NCBI RefSeq assembly: GCF_003182485.1
Contig: NZ_QGTX01000001.1
Span: forward strand, 248,001-312,000
Origin: Geodermatophilus normandii
GTDB lineage: Bacteria > Actinomycetota > Actinomycetes > Mycobacteriales > Geodermatophilaceae
Length of the DNA: 64,000 bases
Direction of reading: 5' to 3'
The notes under the pieces: model-generated
Seen by the model: only the letters and a program-made list of their open reading frames with translations
What the model was told of the DNA's origin: nothing
Database searches by the model: none
Made by a program: the position numbers and the translations under genes
Shown: positions 8,518 through 17,349 of the stretch, in pieces
How the letters are laid out: each line of letters starts with the position of its first letter
Numbering within the stretch: the first letter of the stretch is position 1

Positions 8518-10105
8518 GCGGGGCTCCTCGGTCGGCAGTGGTCGGGGTGTTCGGCCCGTCCCGGGCACCGCCCGAGCGTGCGAGGGGTGGGGGGACGGGG
8601 TCCTTCCACGGCGCCCCGGCCTCCAGCCAGCGCAGCAGGGTGCGGACGCCGTACCCGGTGCCACCCTTGACCACCTCGGCGTCGTCGGAGCCCGCCCGCG
8701 CGGGGCCGGCGACGTCGAGGTGGGCCCAGGGCAGGTCGCCGGCGAACGGGCGCAGGAACAGTGCGGCGGTGGTCCCGCCGGGGTTGCCGGGCGCGTTGTT
8801 GGCGTCGGCGACGTCGCTGTGCAGCTGGTCGGCGTACTCCCCGTCCAGCGGCATGCGCCAGACCCGCTCGCCGGCGTGCAGCGCGGCGGTCGACAGCGCG
8901 GTGGCGAGGCCGTCGGTGGTGGCGTACAGCCCGGCCGTCCGGGTGCCCAGCGCGACCTTCATCGCCCCGGTCAGGGTGGCGACGTCGACCAGCACCGTGG
9001 CGCCCAGGCGCAGGCGGGCGTGGGCCAGGCCGTCGGCGAGGACCATCCGGCCCTCGGCGTCGGTGTTCCGCACCTCGGTGGTGCGCCCCCCGACGTGCCG
9101 CACGACGTCGGCCGGCCGATAGGACGAGCCGGACACCGCGTTCTCCGCGGCCGGGACGACGGCGGTCACCGCGACGGGGAGCTCCAGGCGGGCGGCGGCA
9201 TCGAGCGCGCCGAGCACCGCCGCTCCCCCGGCCATGTCGGTCTTCATCTCGCGCATGCCGGGACCGTGCTTGATCTGGATGCCGCCGGTGTCGAAGGTGA
9301 TGCCCTTGCCCACCAGCGCCGGCCGGGCCGGGCCGGCACCGGGCGGCTCGTACGCGGCGACGACGACCCGCGGCGGGGACGCCGAGCCGCCGCCGACGGC
9401 GAGCACGCCGCCGAAGCCGCTCGCAGCGAGCTCCTCGGGGCCGAGCACGGTGACGGTCACGTGCGGCAGGCCGGAGAGCCGCGCGACGGCCTGCTCCGCC
9501 AGCCAGGCCGGGTCCCCGGTGTCCGGCGGGGTGTTGACCAGGTCGCGGGCCCAGGCGACGGCGGAGGCGGCGACCTCCCCGGCCCGTGCCGCGGCGACGA
9601 CGGGGGGGTCCGCGGCACCGGTGGCGACGAGGGCGACGGTGGTCAGCCGCGGCGGGTGCGGCTGGCTGCTCTCGCGGAAGCGGTAGCCGGCCAGGACCGC
9701 GGCCTCGACGGCGGCGCGGACCTCGTCGGCCCCGGCGGGGGCGACGGCGCCGTCGAGGGGCAGGACGAGCCGGGCGGCGCCGTGCTCGGCGAGGGTCTGC
9801 GCGCGGCGCACCGCGGTGGCGACGTAGCCGCGCAGGTGCGGCAGCGTCCCGTCACCCGTCCCGACCGCGACGACGCTGCGCGGCCGGCGGCCCGGGACCG
9901 GCAGGTCGGTGATGGCCCCGGCCCTGCCGGTGTTCCCGGTGTCGGCCAGCGCGCCGGTCAGCAGCCGGGCGGGCACCGGCGGGAGGGTGCCGGAGGCCGG
10001 TGAGGTGAGCCAGGCCGGCAGCGTGCCGCCCGACCCGACCGGGACCGCGAGCACGTCGTCCTCCCCGAGGCGGGGCAGCTCGTGGAGCAGTTCGACCCGC
10101 GGCAA
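8514..10105 (-). CDS. pepA: leucyl aminopeptidase (M17), C-terminal frame interrupted
   Basis: Cytosolic M17 exopeptidase that removes N-terminal residues using two metal ions. Visible motifs are VGKGITFDTGG at ~265-275, MKTDMAGGAA, the signature NTDAEGR at ~347-353 and LTGAMKVALG. The start is TTG 10105. The reading frame has no stop near the expected end and runs on antisense-like through the next gene. One extra base at the G run 8589-8594 (plus strand) would bring a TGA at 8514-8516 into frame, exactly overlapping the next GTG. So a one-base loss in that run, real or a sequence error, is the simplest reading. Confidence 0.88.
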
Positions 10106-10194
10106 GGGTGCGGCCCCGGTCGCCGGCGTGCTGCCGGCGGCCGGGGCCGCGTCGTCCTGCGCGGGGCTGCCCGAGGGCAGGTGCGCTGCGACGT

Positions 10195-10362
10195 TCAGCT
10201 GGTCGCGCCCTTCAGTGCCTCGGAGAGCGCCGCGGCCTCGTCGGGCGACAGCTCGACGACGAGGCGACCGCCGCCCTCGAGCGGCACCCGCATGACCAGG
10301 CCGCGCCCCTCCTTGGTGACCTCCAGGGGACCTTCACCCGTGCGCGGCTTCATGGCCGCCAT
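10195..10362 (-). CDS. DUF3117 domain small protein
   Basis: 55 residues starting MAAMKPRTGEGP and continuing GRGLVMRVPLEGGGRLVVELS before ending LKGATS. This is the conserved actinobacterial DUF3117 family, present as one short protein and of unknown function. The ATG is preceded by GGAGGCACGC. The stop lies 89 bases before the aminopeptidase start, so the genes may be cotranscribed. Confidence 0.92.
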   Translation of the reverse strand: MAAMKPRTGEGPLEVTKEGRGLVMRVPLEGGGRLVVELSPDEAAALSEALKGATS

Positions 10363-10437
10363 GCGTGCCTCCTTCGCCGACCACCCGCAACCCCTGTGCG
10401 GCTGCGGTGTGGCTGTGTCTCGGTGCAGTGAGCTCCG

Positions 10438-11091
10438 CTACCCATGATCCCGTATCCCTGCTGCGGAACCAACCTGAGCCCCCGGGCGGGTGGCCCGGAA
10501 GCAGGTGGCGACGTGGTCGTCGACCATGCCCGTGGCCTGCATGAGCGCGTAGGCGGTGGTCGGTCCGACGAAGACGAAGCCCCGCCGCTTGAGCTCCCTG
10601 GCCATCGCCGTGGACTCGGCGCTGGTGGCCGGGACGTCGGCCATCGTGGCCGGGCGGGGCCGCGGCGCGGTGGGGGCGAAGGACCACAGCAGCGTCGACA
10701 GGCCCTCGGAGACCTGCTGGGCGGCCCGCGCGTTCCGGACGGCGGCGGCGATCTTGGCGCGGTTGCGGACGATGCCGGCGTCGGCCATCAGGCGGGCCTC
10801 GTCGTCGGCGGTGAACGCGGCGACCGCGTCGATGCGGAAGCCGGCGAAGGCGGCACGGAAGGCGGGTCGCTTGCGCAGGATGGTGATCCAGGACAGACCC
10901 GACTGGAACGCCTCCAGGCACAGGCGCTCGAAGAGCGCGTCGTCGCCGTGCAGCGGGGTGCCCCACTCCTCGTCGTGGTAGGCGACGTACTCGGGGGTGC
11001 TGTCCCCCCAGGCACAGCGCACACGGTCGTCGGTCGGCACGGGCTCCACGGCGGGCACGCTAGCGCCGGCGTGCGACAGGTCGGTCGTCAT
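10438..11091 (-). CDS. tag: DNA-3-methyladenine glycosylase I
   Basis: 217 residues. Tag removes 3-methyladenine from alkylated DNA in base-excision repair. The sequence shows RCAWGDSTPEYVAYHDEEWG near the N-terminus, LSWITILRKRPAFRAAF, and DDHVATCF near the C-terminus. The Cys and His of the first motif and the HxxxC of the last match the four zinc ligands of Tag. About 25 residues precede the first Cys, so the N-terminus is slightly longer than in E. coli Tag. It stands alone, divergent from the HNH gene. Confidence 0.93.
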   Translation of the reverse strand: MTTDLSHAGASVPAVEPVPTDDRVRCAWGDSTPEYVAYHDEEWGTPLHGDDALFERLCLEAFQSGLSWITILRKRPAFRAAFAGFRIDAVAAFTADDEARLMADAGIVRNRAKIAAAVRNARAAQQVSEGLSTLLWSFAPTAPRPRPATMADVPATSAESTAMARELKRRGFVFVGPTTAYALMQATGMVDDHVATCFRATRPGAQVGSAAGIRDHG

Positions 11092-11196
11092 GCGGGCCTT
11101 CCTCGGACCCGCAGGCGCGGCCGGCAAGCGTCGTCCCCCTCCTGTGGAGGAGGCCCTGACCTGGGGATACAGCGCGCGCAAGGGCCCTTCCGGCAG

Positions 11197-11202
11197 TAGG
11201 AT
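11197..11202 (+). promoter_or_regulatory. -10 box TAGGAT, leaderless promoter candidate for HNH gene
   Basis: TAGGAT ends 6 bases before ATG 11209. The short spacing leaves no room for a ribosome site, which suggests a leaderless transcript. The rest of the 117-base divergent gap (11092-11208) holds no other site I can name. Confidence 0.55.
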
Positions 11203-11208
11203 CCGTAC

Positions 11209-12372
11209 ATGTGTTCGAGTGATCTGGGGAGTGGTGACGTCCTCGACGACGTCGCCGCGCTGGTCGCCGAGCGCAACCGGATCGACGCCGCCCTGGCCCG
11301 CCGGGTCCGGGCGGCGGAGCGCTCGCAGGCGCCCGAGCGCGACGGCCTGACGTCGATGGCCTGCTGGCTGCGCGGGCACTGCCGGCTCTCGGGTTCCGAG
11401 GCGTCGCGGGTGGTGCGCAACGGGCGGGCGCTGGCGCACCTGCCCGCCCTCGCCGAGGCGCACGACGCCGGCCTGGTCTCGGCCGAGCAGGTCGCTGCCG
11501 CCGCGCGCGCGGTGACGCCGGCGCGGCTCGCCGCGGCCGCGGAGCAGGGGGTGGACCTCACCGTGATCGACGCGGTGGTCACCGGGGTCGCGGTCGAGCA
11601 GCCCCACGGCGACCTGGTGACGGTGGTGCAGCGCTACTGCGCCGACCTCGACCCCGACGGCCCCGAACCCAACCCCACCGAGGGCCGCTCGCTGACGCTG
11701 GCCAGGCACGCCAACGAATCACTGTCGATCCGCGGCGAGCTCGATGCCGTGGGCGGGGAGCGGCTGCAGGCGGCACTGGAGGCCCACGTGCAGGCCGACC
11801 GGCCGGCCGGGGACGAGCGCACCCGCGCGCAGCGGCTGGGTGACGCGCTGGTGCAGTTGTGCGACAACGTCCTGGCCGCCGGCGGCCTGCCCACCCTGCG
11901 GGGGCACAGGCCGCAGGTCGCCGTCGTGGTGAAGCTGGAGGACCTCACGACCGGGCGGGGCGCCGCCGAGATGGGGTTCGGTGCGGTCATCTCCGCCGCC
12001 CGCGCGCGCTGGCTGGCCTGCGACGGCGCCGTCTCCCGCGTGGTGTTCGGCCCCGATGGCGTTCCGCTCGACCTCGGCCGCGCGCACCGCCTCGCCGACC
12101 GCCACCTGCGCCGCGCGGCCGAGCTCCGCGACGGGGGCTGCGTGTTCGCCGGCTGTTCCGCGCCGACCTGGTGGTGCGACGTCCACCACCTGGTGCACTG
12201 GATCGACGGCGGCGAGACGTCACTGGAGAACTCGGCCCTGTTGTGCGAACGGCACCACACCGAGGTCCACCACGGCTTCCGCGTCGAACGACGACCCGAC
12301 GGCCGATGGCACACCTACCGCCCTGACGGGTCGGAGATCACCACCCCGACGGCACTCGCCCCTGCCGCCTGA
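11209..12372 (+). CDS. DUF222 / HNH nuclease protein (13E12 repeat family)
   Basis: 387 residues. The N-terminal half has the DUF222 pattern (TSMACWLRGHCRLSGSEA, LPALAEAHDAGLVS). The C-terminus holds an HNH nuclease motif: GCSAPTWWCDVHHLVHW, then ENSALLCERHHTEVHH. This family is multicopy in many actinobacterial genomes and often called 13E12 repeat protein; its role is unclear. No repeats, integrase or boundary sequences flank it here, so there is no direct sign of mobility. Catalytic His and Asn residues look intact. Confidence 0.92.
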   Translation: MCSSDLGSGDVLDDVAALVAERNRIDAALARRVRAAERSQAPERDGLTSMACWLRGHCRLSGSEASRVVRNGRALAHLPALAEAHDAGLVSAEQVAAAARAVTPARLAAAAEQGVDLTVIDAVVTGVAVEQPHGDLVTVVQRYCADLDPDGPEPNPTEGRSLTLARHANESLSIRGELDAVGGERLQAALEAHVQADRPAGDERTRAQRLGDALVQLCDNVLAAGGLPTLRGHRPQVAVVVKLEDLTTGRGAAEMGFGAVISAARARWLACDGAVSRVVFGPDGVPLDLGRAHRLADRHLRRAAELRDGGCVFAGCSAPTWWCDVHHLVHWIDGGETSLENSALLCERHHTEVHHGFRVERRPDGRWHTYRPDGSEITTPTALAPAA

Positions 12373-12391
12373 CCGGGCCCACGGCACGGCC

Positions 12392-13288
12392 TCAGGGGAC
12401 CGCGGCGCCCTCCGGCGCGGGCGCGGGCGCGGGTGCGTTGCGCCGGGTGGCCAGCACGCAACCGGCGAGCACCAGCGGCAGGCCGACGGCGAGGCCGAGG
12501 GTGAACGGCTCGTCGAGCAGCAGGACGCCGGCGAGCACCGCGACCGCCGGGTTCACGAAGGTGATCACCAGTGCGCGCTGCGGCCCCACCTCGCGGATGA
12601 GGGCGAAGAACAGCACCAGGGCCAGCGCGGTGCACACCACCCCGAGAGCGGCGAGCGAGGCCAGCGCGGACGCCGGCGCGGCGGTCACCTCCCCGAGCCG
12701 CGGGAGCGCGAACGGCGCGTAGACGACCGCGGTGACCACCAGCGCGACCGAGCTGACCGCCACCCCGGGCACGTCGGCGAGCGCCCGGCTGGCCACCAGC
12801 GGCGCGGTCCCGTAGCCCACGACGACGAGCACCACCGCCAGCACCGGCAGCAGCGCGACGCCCTCCACGTCGAGACCGAGCAGCGCCGCGATGCCCACGA
12901 CGCCCAGCCCCATGCCCGCGAGCCGCACCGCGGTCAGCCGCTCCTCGTCGCCCAGCAGTCGCGCGGCCAGCGCCGCCACGAAGGGCACCGAGGCCACCAG
13001 CAGCCCGGTCAGCGAGCTCGACAGCGACGTCTCGGCGTAGGACAGCAGCAGCCACGGCGCGGTCATCTCCAGCACGGTGAACAGCAGCAGCGCCCGCCAG
13101 TGCCGCAGCGCCGCGCGGACCTGGCCGCGGGCCAGCGTCCACGGCAGCAGGAGCGCCGCCCCCACCACGCACCGGACGAAGACCACCACCACCGGCGACG
13201 TCTCCTCGACCGCCACCTTGATGAGCAGGTAGGGCACGCCCCAGATGACCGACATGGCCAGGAACAGCACCCATCCGCGACGACTCAC
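12392..13288 (-). CDS. EamA/DMT family transporter
   Basis: 298 residues, with about ten hydrophobic segments in two EamA repeats. The first starts at VLFLAMSVIWGVPYLLIK, typical of drug/metabolite exporters, and the second ends before the tail ATRRNAPAPAPAPEGA. Start is GTG 13288, with a GAGGAT -10-like box 6 bases ahead on the minus strand. Substrate unknown. It converges on the HNH gene and is divergent from the TfoX-like gene. Confidence 0.88.
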   Translation of the reverse strand: MSRRGWVLFLAMSVIWGVPYLLIKVAVEETSPVVVVFVRCVVGAALLLPWTLARGQVRAALRHWRALLLFTVLEMTAPWLLLSYAETSLSSSLTGLLVASVPFVAALAARLLGDEERLTAVRLAGMGLGVVGIAALLGLDVEGVALLPVLAVVLVVVGYGTAPLVASRALADVPGVAVSSVALVVTAVVYAPFALPRLGEVTAAPASALASLAALGVVCTALALVLFFALIREVGPQRALVITFVNPAVAVLAGVLLLDEPFTLGLAVGLPLVLAGCVLATRRNAPAPAPAPEGAAVP

Positions 13289-13372
13289 CGGGCCATCCTC
13301 ACCGACCCGGATCCAGCGCCCGACGCGCCCTGCCGTTGCGCATCCCCCGGCACGGGGGTTGGACTGCCTGCC

Positions 13373-13708
13373 GTGGATCCCGCGCAGCGCTTCGCCCTCC
13401 TGGCGGAGACCCTGTCCACCCGTCCCGGCGTCGGCCCGCCCGGTGCCGGGGGGCGACGGGGCTTCGGCTCGGCGGCACTCACCGTCGACGGGTCGATCTT
13501 CGCGATGGTCGTCGGCGGCGCACTCGTGTTCAAGCTCCCCCGCCACCGCGTCGAGGGCCTGGTCACCGCCGGCACGGGGCTGCCGTTCGCGGCGGCCAAC
13601 GGCACCCCGATGCGGGAGTGGGTGGCCCTCGACCACGGCACGCCGGAGTCCGACCTCGCCCTCGCCGAGGAGGCCATGCGCTTCGTCGCCGCGAGTCGGC
13701 GAGCCTGA
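13373..13708 (+). CDS. TfoX/MmcQ-like N-terminal domain protein
   Basis: 111 residues from GTG 13373. RRGFGSAALTVDGSIFAMVVGGALVFKLP and MREWVALDH resemble the N-terminal domain of TfoX/Sxy proteins, which in enterobacteria is linked to competence regulation. In actinobacteria, stand-alone copies have no known role. A start slightly upstream cannot be excluded. It is followed 30 bases later by the LysE-type gene. Confidence 0.75.
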   Translation: MDPAQRFALLAETLSTRPGVGPPGAGGRRGFGSAALTVDGSIFAMVVGGALVFKLPRHRVEGLVTAGTGLPFAAANGTPMREWVALDHGTPESDLALAEEAMRFVAASRRA

Positions 13709-13738
13709 GTCCCGCGAGCCGCTGGCTACCGTGGCGGC

Positions 13739-14368
13739 GTGGGCTGGTCGGGATACGGGACGTTCGTCGTCCTCGCGGTGGTGCTGGTGCTCGTCCCGGG
13801 GCCCGACGTCGCGGTCGTCCTCCGCAACACCCTGGCCGGGGGCCGGGCCCGCGGGTCGTGGAGTGCCGTCGGCATCACCGTCTCCAACGTCCTGCAGGGG
13901 ACGGCGGCCGCCACCGGCCTGGCCGCGCTCGTCGTCCGCGTGGAGCCGCTGTTCCAGGCCATCCGCTGGGCCGGCGTGGCCTACCTGACCTACCTGGCGC
14001 TGCAGGCGTTCCGCTCGGCCGTGCGGGGCCGCTACGCCGACCTCGAGGCGGGCGGGACGGCGACCGGGCGGGACGCGCTGACCGGCCTGCGGCAGGGGTT
14101 CCTCAGCAACGTGACCAACCCGAAGGTGCTGGCCTTCTACCTCGCCGTGCTGCCGCAGTTCCTCGCGCCGGGCACGCCCGTCCCGGTCCTGCTGACCTAC
14201 GCGCTCACCCACGCGGCGGTGGGCCTGGTCTGGCTGCTCCTGCTGGCGGCCGGCCTGTCCCGGGCGCGGCGCGTGCTGGCCCGCCGCCCGGTCCGCCGGG
14301 CGCTCGACGCGTTCACCGGTTGCGCGCTGCTGGCCTTCGGCGCCCGGCTGGCGGCCTCCCGGAGCTGA
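13739..14368 (+). CDS. LysE/RhtB family amino-acid exporter
   Basis: 209 residues with five to six membrane spans. VLVLVPGPDVAVVLRNTLAGG and LRQGFLSNVTNPKVLAFYLAVLPQF are the standard signatures of the LysE/RhtB translocators, which export amino acids or their derivatives. GTG 13739 is preceded at 6 bases by TACCGT (13727-13732), a leaderless promoter candidate. The substrate cannot be deduced. It converges on a MerR regulator one base away. Confidence 0.92.
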   Translation: MGWSGYGTFVVLAVVLVLVPGPDVAVVLRNTLAGGRARGSWSAVGITVSNVLQGTAAATGLAALVVRVEPLFQAIRWAGVAYLTYLALQAFRSAVRGRYADLEAGGTATGRDALTGLRQGFLSNVTNPKVLAFYLAVLPQFLAPGTPVPVLLTYALTHAAVGLVWLLLLAAGLSRARRVLARRPVRRALDAFTGCALLAFGARLAASRS

Positions 14369-14369
14369 G

Positions 14370-15179
14370 TCAGGCCACCGGCCAGGCCACCTCGACGTGC
14401 GGGGTGTCCGGGTCGACGTCGCGGTCGCTGACGTAGACCTCCGCCGGGCTGCCGGCCCGCTCGAGCCCCCGGGCGTCGACCCACGCCCCGACGGCGTCGT
14501 AGGCGCCGAGGATGCCGGGGAACTCCGCCTGCCCGCGGGACAGGCAGGTCACCGCCTCCCGGCCGGCCTGCTGCAGCCGGATGCGCAGCTCGCCGGCGGG
14601 CTCCACCCGGCCGGTGAACGGCTGCACCACCTCGACCGGTCCGTCGCCGTCCTCGGTGACCATGCCGTGGTAGACGACCCGCAGCGGTCCGGCCGGAGCG
14701 GCGCCCGACCGGGCCAGGTGGGCGGTGATCTCCTCCGACGCCCCGGTGACGAACCCGTCGAGCTCCTCCACGGTCAGCCGCCGCTCGGCGGTCAGGACCC
14801 TCGCCTCGGGCACCGCGCGCAGGAACACCTCGTACCCGTGCTCCTCCTCGGCCGGTTCGGCGGTCAGGGCGTCCACGAGGACGCGGCGACGGCGGACGTC
14901 GTCCTCGACGCCGGCCCACCAGCGCGCCACGGCGGCGCGCCGCTGCGGCGGCTCCAGGTCGACGACGTCCCGCACCCGGGCCAGCGGCATGCCCGCGCGG
15001 CGCAGCGCGGCGATCAGCCGGGCCCGCTCGACCTGCCCGGCCGCGTAGCCGCGGTAGCCGCTGGACGGGTCGACGTCGTCGGGCGGCAGCAGCCCCTGCT
15101 CGGCGTAGAGCCGGAGGGCCTTGGCCGACAGCCGGGTGCGCCGCAGGAACTCACCGGGCCGCAGCAGGGGGTCGCTCAC
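14370..15179 (-). CDS. MerR family regulator with GyrI-like effector domain
   Basis: 269 residues. The N-terminal winged helix reads FLRRTRLSAKALRLYAEQGLLPP then SGYRGYAAGQVERARLI, the MerR DNA-binding pattern. A linking coiled helix follows, then a ~150-residue domain like the GyrI/BmrR ligand-binding fold, ending PHVEVAWPVA. Such regulators sense small molecules, often drugs, and untwist promoters with long spacers. The likely target may be its own region or a neighbour; no operator was identified. A CACGCT box 6 bases ahead of GTG 15179 fits a leaderless promoter. Confidence 0.88.
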   Translation of the reverse strand: MSDPLLRPGEFLRRTRLSAKALRLYAEQGLLPPDDVDPSSGYRGYAAGQVERARLIAALRRAGMPLARVRDVVDLEPPQRRAAVARWWAGVEDDVRRRRVLVDALTAEPAEEEHGYEVFLRAVPEARVLTAERRLTVEELDGFVTGASEEITAHLARSGAAPAGPLRVVYHGMVTEDGDGPVEVVQPFTGRVEPAGELRIRLQQAGREAVTCLSRGQAEFPGILGAYDAVGAWVDARGLERAGSPAEVYVSDRDVDPDTPHVEVAWPVA

Positions 15180-15287
15180 GCAGCCAGCGTGCGCCGTGCC
15201 CCAGGGGCGGGGTCCAGCCGAGCCGTCCGGTTTCCGGCGGCGACCGTCCGGGCAGCGCCCGGGGACCTGCGACGACGGGAGGCCCGC

Positions 15288-15755
15288 GTGGCCGACGCAC
15301 TCCCCCGGCCCGTGCCCCGGCGCCGGCTGCTGGTCTCCGGTCTGCTGCTCGGCGCGGGCACCGCCGGGGCGGTCGACGAGATCGTGTTCCACCAGCTGCT
15401 GCACTGGCACCACTTCTACGACCGGGCCAGCGGCGCCGCCGGGCTCGTCTCCGACGGCCTGCTGCACGCCGCCACCTTCTCCGCGGCGGTCGCGGGCCTC
15501 GCGCTGCTCGCCGACGCCCGCCGCCGGGGACCGTTCCCCGCCGTCCTGTGGTGGGGCGCGGTGCTCACCGGGGCCGGCGCGTTCCAGCTGTGGGACGGCC
15601 TGGGCAACCACAAGCTGCTGCGCCTGCACCAGGTCCGCTACGGCGTCGACCTGACCGGCTACGACGTCGCGTGGGTGCTGCCCGGCGCCGCGCTGCTGCT
15701 GGCGGGCGTCGCGCTGCTCGTGCGGTCGCGGAGCCGGCCGGCGCCGCGCCCGTGA
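15288..15755 (+). CDS. DUF2243 membrane protein
   Basis: 155 residues from GTG 15288 with a GGGAGG ribosome site. The family signature DEIVFHQLLHWHHFYD follows the first membrane span, with three more spans and LGNHKLLRLHQVRYGVD. DUF2243 proteins often sit beside CtaG-like proteins and copper or cytochrome-oxidase genes, as here. The many conserved histidines suggest metal or heme contact (inference). The stop overlaps the next start. Confidence 0.9.
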   Translation: MADALPRPVPRRRLLVSGLLLGAGTAGAVDEIVFHQLLHWHHFYDRASGAAGLVSDGLLHAATFSAAVAGLALLADARRRGPFPAVLWWGAVLTGAGAFQLWDGLGNHKLLRLHQVRYGVDLTGYDVAWVLPGAALLLAGVALLVRSRSRPAPRP

Positions 15756-16477
15756 CCGCCCTGCTCGCGCTCCTGGTCGCCGCGGGGGCCGGCTACGTCG
15801 CCACCACGTGGCGCTGCCGCAGCCCCTGGCCGCTGGCGCGCACCACCGCCTGGGTGGCCGGGCTGGCGGCCGCGGCGGTCGCCGTCGCGGGGCCGGGTGC
15901 GGCGCACGCCGACCTGCACGCGCACATGGCCGCCCACCTGCTGCTCGGGATGGTCGCCCCGGTGCTGCTGGTGCTGGCCGCGCCGGTCACCCTCGCCCTG
16001 CGGGCGCTGCCGCCGCCGGCCGCGCGCCGGCTGTCCCGGGTGCTGCGCAGCGCCCCGGCGCGCTGGGCCACCGACCCGCTGGTCGCCGTCCCGGTCAACG
16101 CCGCCGGGCTGTGGCTGCTCTACGGCACCGGGCTGCACACCGCCGTCGCGCACCGGCCGGCACTCGCCACGCTGGTCTGGCTGCACCTGCTCGTCAGCGG
16201 GTACCTCGCCGCGGCCGCCGTGCTCGCCGTCGACCCGGCGCCGCACCGGCGGCCGGTGGCCGTGCGGGCGCTCGCGCTGGCCGGGGGCGCGGCCGCGCAC
16301 GACGTCCTCGCGAAGGTCCTCTACGCGTACCCGCCCGCGGGCACGGCGGGGGCCGAGGAGGGCGCGCGGCTCATGTACGACGGCGGCACGGTGGTCACCC
16401 TGGTGACGGCGGCGCTGCTGTGGCGGCGCTGGTACGTCAGCCGCGAGGCGGTGCGCGCCGCGGCTCAGCCGGCCTGA
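15752..16477 (+). CDS. cytochrome c oxidase assembly (CtaG/caa3-type) membrane protein
   Basis: 241 residues from GTG 15752, overlapping the DUF2243 stop by 4 bases. Hydrophobic segments alternate with conserved histidines: HADLHAHMAAHLLLGMVAPVLLVLAAP, LHTAVAHRP, LVWLHLLVSGY and AAHDVLAKVLY. This matches the CtaG family linked to copper insertion into oxidases. No oxidase subunits are nearby. It overlaps the convergent SRPBCC gene by 13 bases. Confidence 0.85.
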   Translation: MTALLALLVAAGAGYVATTWRCRSPWPLARTTAWVAGLAAAAVAVAGPGAAHADLHAHMAAHLLLGMVAPVLLVLAAPVTLALRALPPPAARRLSRVLRSAPARWATDPLVAVPVNAAGLWLLYGTGLHTAVAHRPALATLVWLHLLVSGYLAAAAVLAVDPAPHRRPVAVRALALAGGAAAHDVLAKVLYAYPPAGTAGAEEGARLMYDGGTVVTLVTAALLWRRWYVSREAVRAAAQPA

Positions 16478-16929
16478 GCCGCGGCGTACCGGGCGAACCG
16501 GCGCAGCGAGATCCGGAAGCCCAGCAGCACGAACGGCCTGGCCAGCGGCCAGCCGACGACGCCGAGGAGGCCCAAGGGCAGCCACAGCCGCTCGGTCCAG
16601 ACGAGGTCCGTGCCGTGGGGTGCCGGCGTCAGCTCGAAGATCCCGGGGCCGCGCACGATCCGGCCGGTGTGCTGCACGACCACGCGGCGCGGCGGGTCCC
16701 ACTCGGTGACCACCATCGTGTCCAGCACGCCGAGGTGGCGGCCGCGCCGCCAGGGCAGCGGGACGCCGGTGCGGGCGGCCAGCCGCACGCCGACGCCCTC
16801 GTCGTGCGCGGAGACCACCTCGACGTCGGTGGCCGGCATCCAGCGGCCCTGGGACCGCCAGTCGGTGAGCGCGGCCCACACCTGCTCCGGCGGCGCCTCG
16901 ACGGCCACCGGCAGCACCAGGTCAGGCAC
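16465..16929 (-). CDS. SRPBCC (polyketide cyclase/START-like) family protein
   Basis: 154 residues. It begins with LPVAVEAPPEQVWAALTDW, the typical SRPBCC opening, with RHLGVLDTMVVTEWDPPRRVVVQHTG in the middle and a hydrophobic-helix C-terminus. The fold forms a ligand cavity; the ligand is unknown. Its GTG start overlaps the DivIVA-like gene by 8 bases, as the last member of a dapE-LOG-DivIVA-like run. Confidence 0.85.
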   Translation of the reverse strand: MPDLVLPVAVEAPPEQVWAALTDWRSQGRWMPATDVEVVSAHDEGVGVRLAARTGVPLPWRRGRHLGVLDTMVVTEWDPPRRVVVQHTGRIVRGPGIFELTPAPHGTDLVWTERLWLPLGLLGVVGWPLARPFVLLGFRISLRRFARYAAAQAG

Positions 16930-17341
16930 CGTTCCCCGCCCCCTCCGTCACGTCCGGTCCTTCGCTCCGGGCCGCCCTGCCGGATGCGGTCGCCCCGGAC
17001 GCCGGCAGGGTCAGCCCGGGATCGGTGTCGGCGTCGGCGGCCCCGGCCGGCCGCTGGGCGCGCAGCGCCGCGATGACCTCGTCGCGCTCGTCGAGCGCCA
17101 GCGCCAGTTGCTCGAGCAGCCAGTCCACCTCGGTCATCCGGTAGCCGCGGACGGCCACCGACACCTGCAGCCCGCGCACGTCCTCCCCGGTCACCGGCCG
17201 CTCGTCGGGCAGCTCGACCGGGGAGCGCTCCGGGTCGGCCGGCGGCTGCGTCTCGCCGCGGCCGAGCAGGAACGAGCCGCCGAGGAACAGCAGCGCCCCG
17301 ACGACGGCGACCGCGGCGATCCCGACGAGGAAGGACAGCAC
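16922..17341 (-). CDS. membrane-anchored DivIVA-like domain protein
   Basis: 139 residues. One N-terminal membrane span (FLVGIAAVAVVGALLFLGGSFLLG) is followed by a short domain with VRGYRMTEVDWLLEQLALALDERDEVI, the DivIVA N-terminal motif, and an unstructured acidic tail. DivIVA proteins mark curved membrane at poles and septa in actinobacteria; this small version may be a polar or septal adaptor. It lies between the LOG and SRPBCC genes. Confidence 0.82.
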   Translation of the reverse strand: MLSFLVGIAAVAVVGALLFLGGSFLLGRGETQPPADPERSPVELPDERPVTGEDVRGLQVSVAVRGYRMTEVDWLLEQLALALDERDEVIAALRAQRPAGAADADTDPGLTLPASGATASGRAARSEGPDVTEGAGNGA

Positions 17342-17349
17342 GGCCCGCC

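Noticed and set aside
11209..12372. Mobile element or homing endonuclease insertion
   Set aside because: The HNH protein has its own promoter and no flanking repeats, integrase or interrupted host gene.
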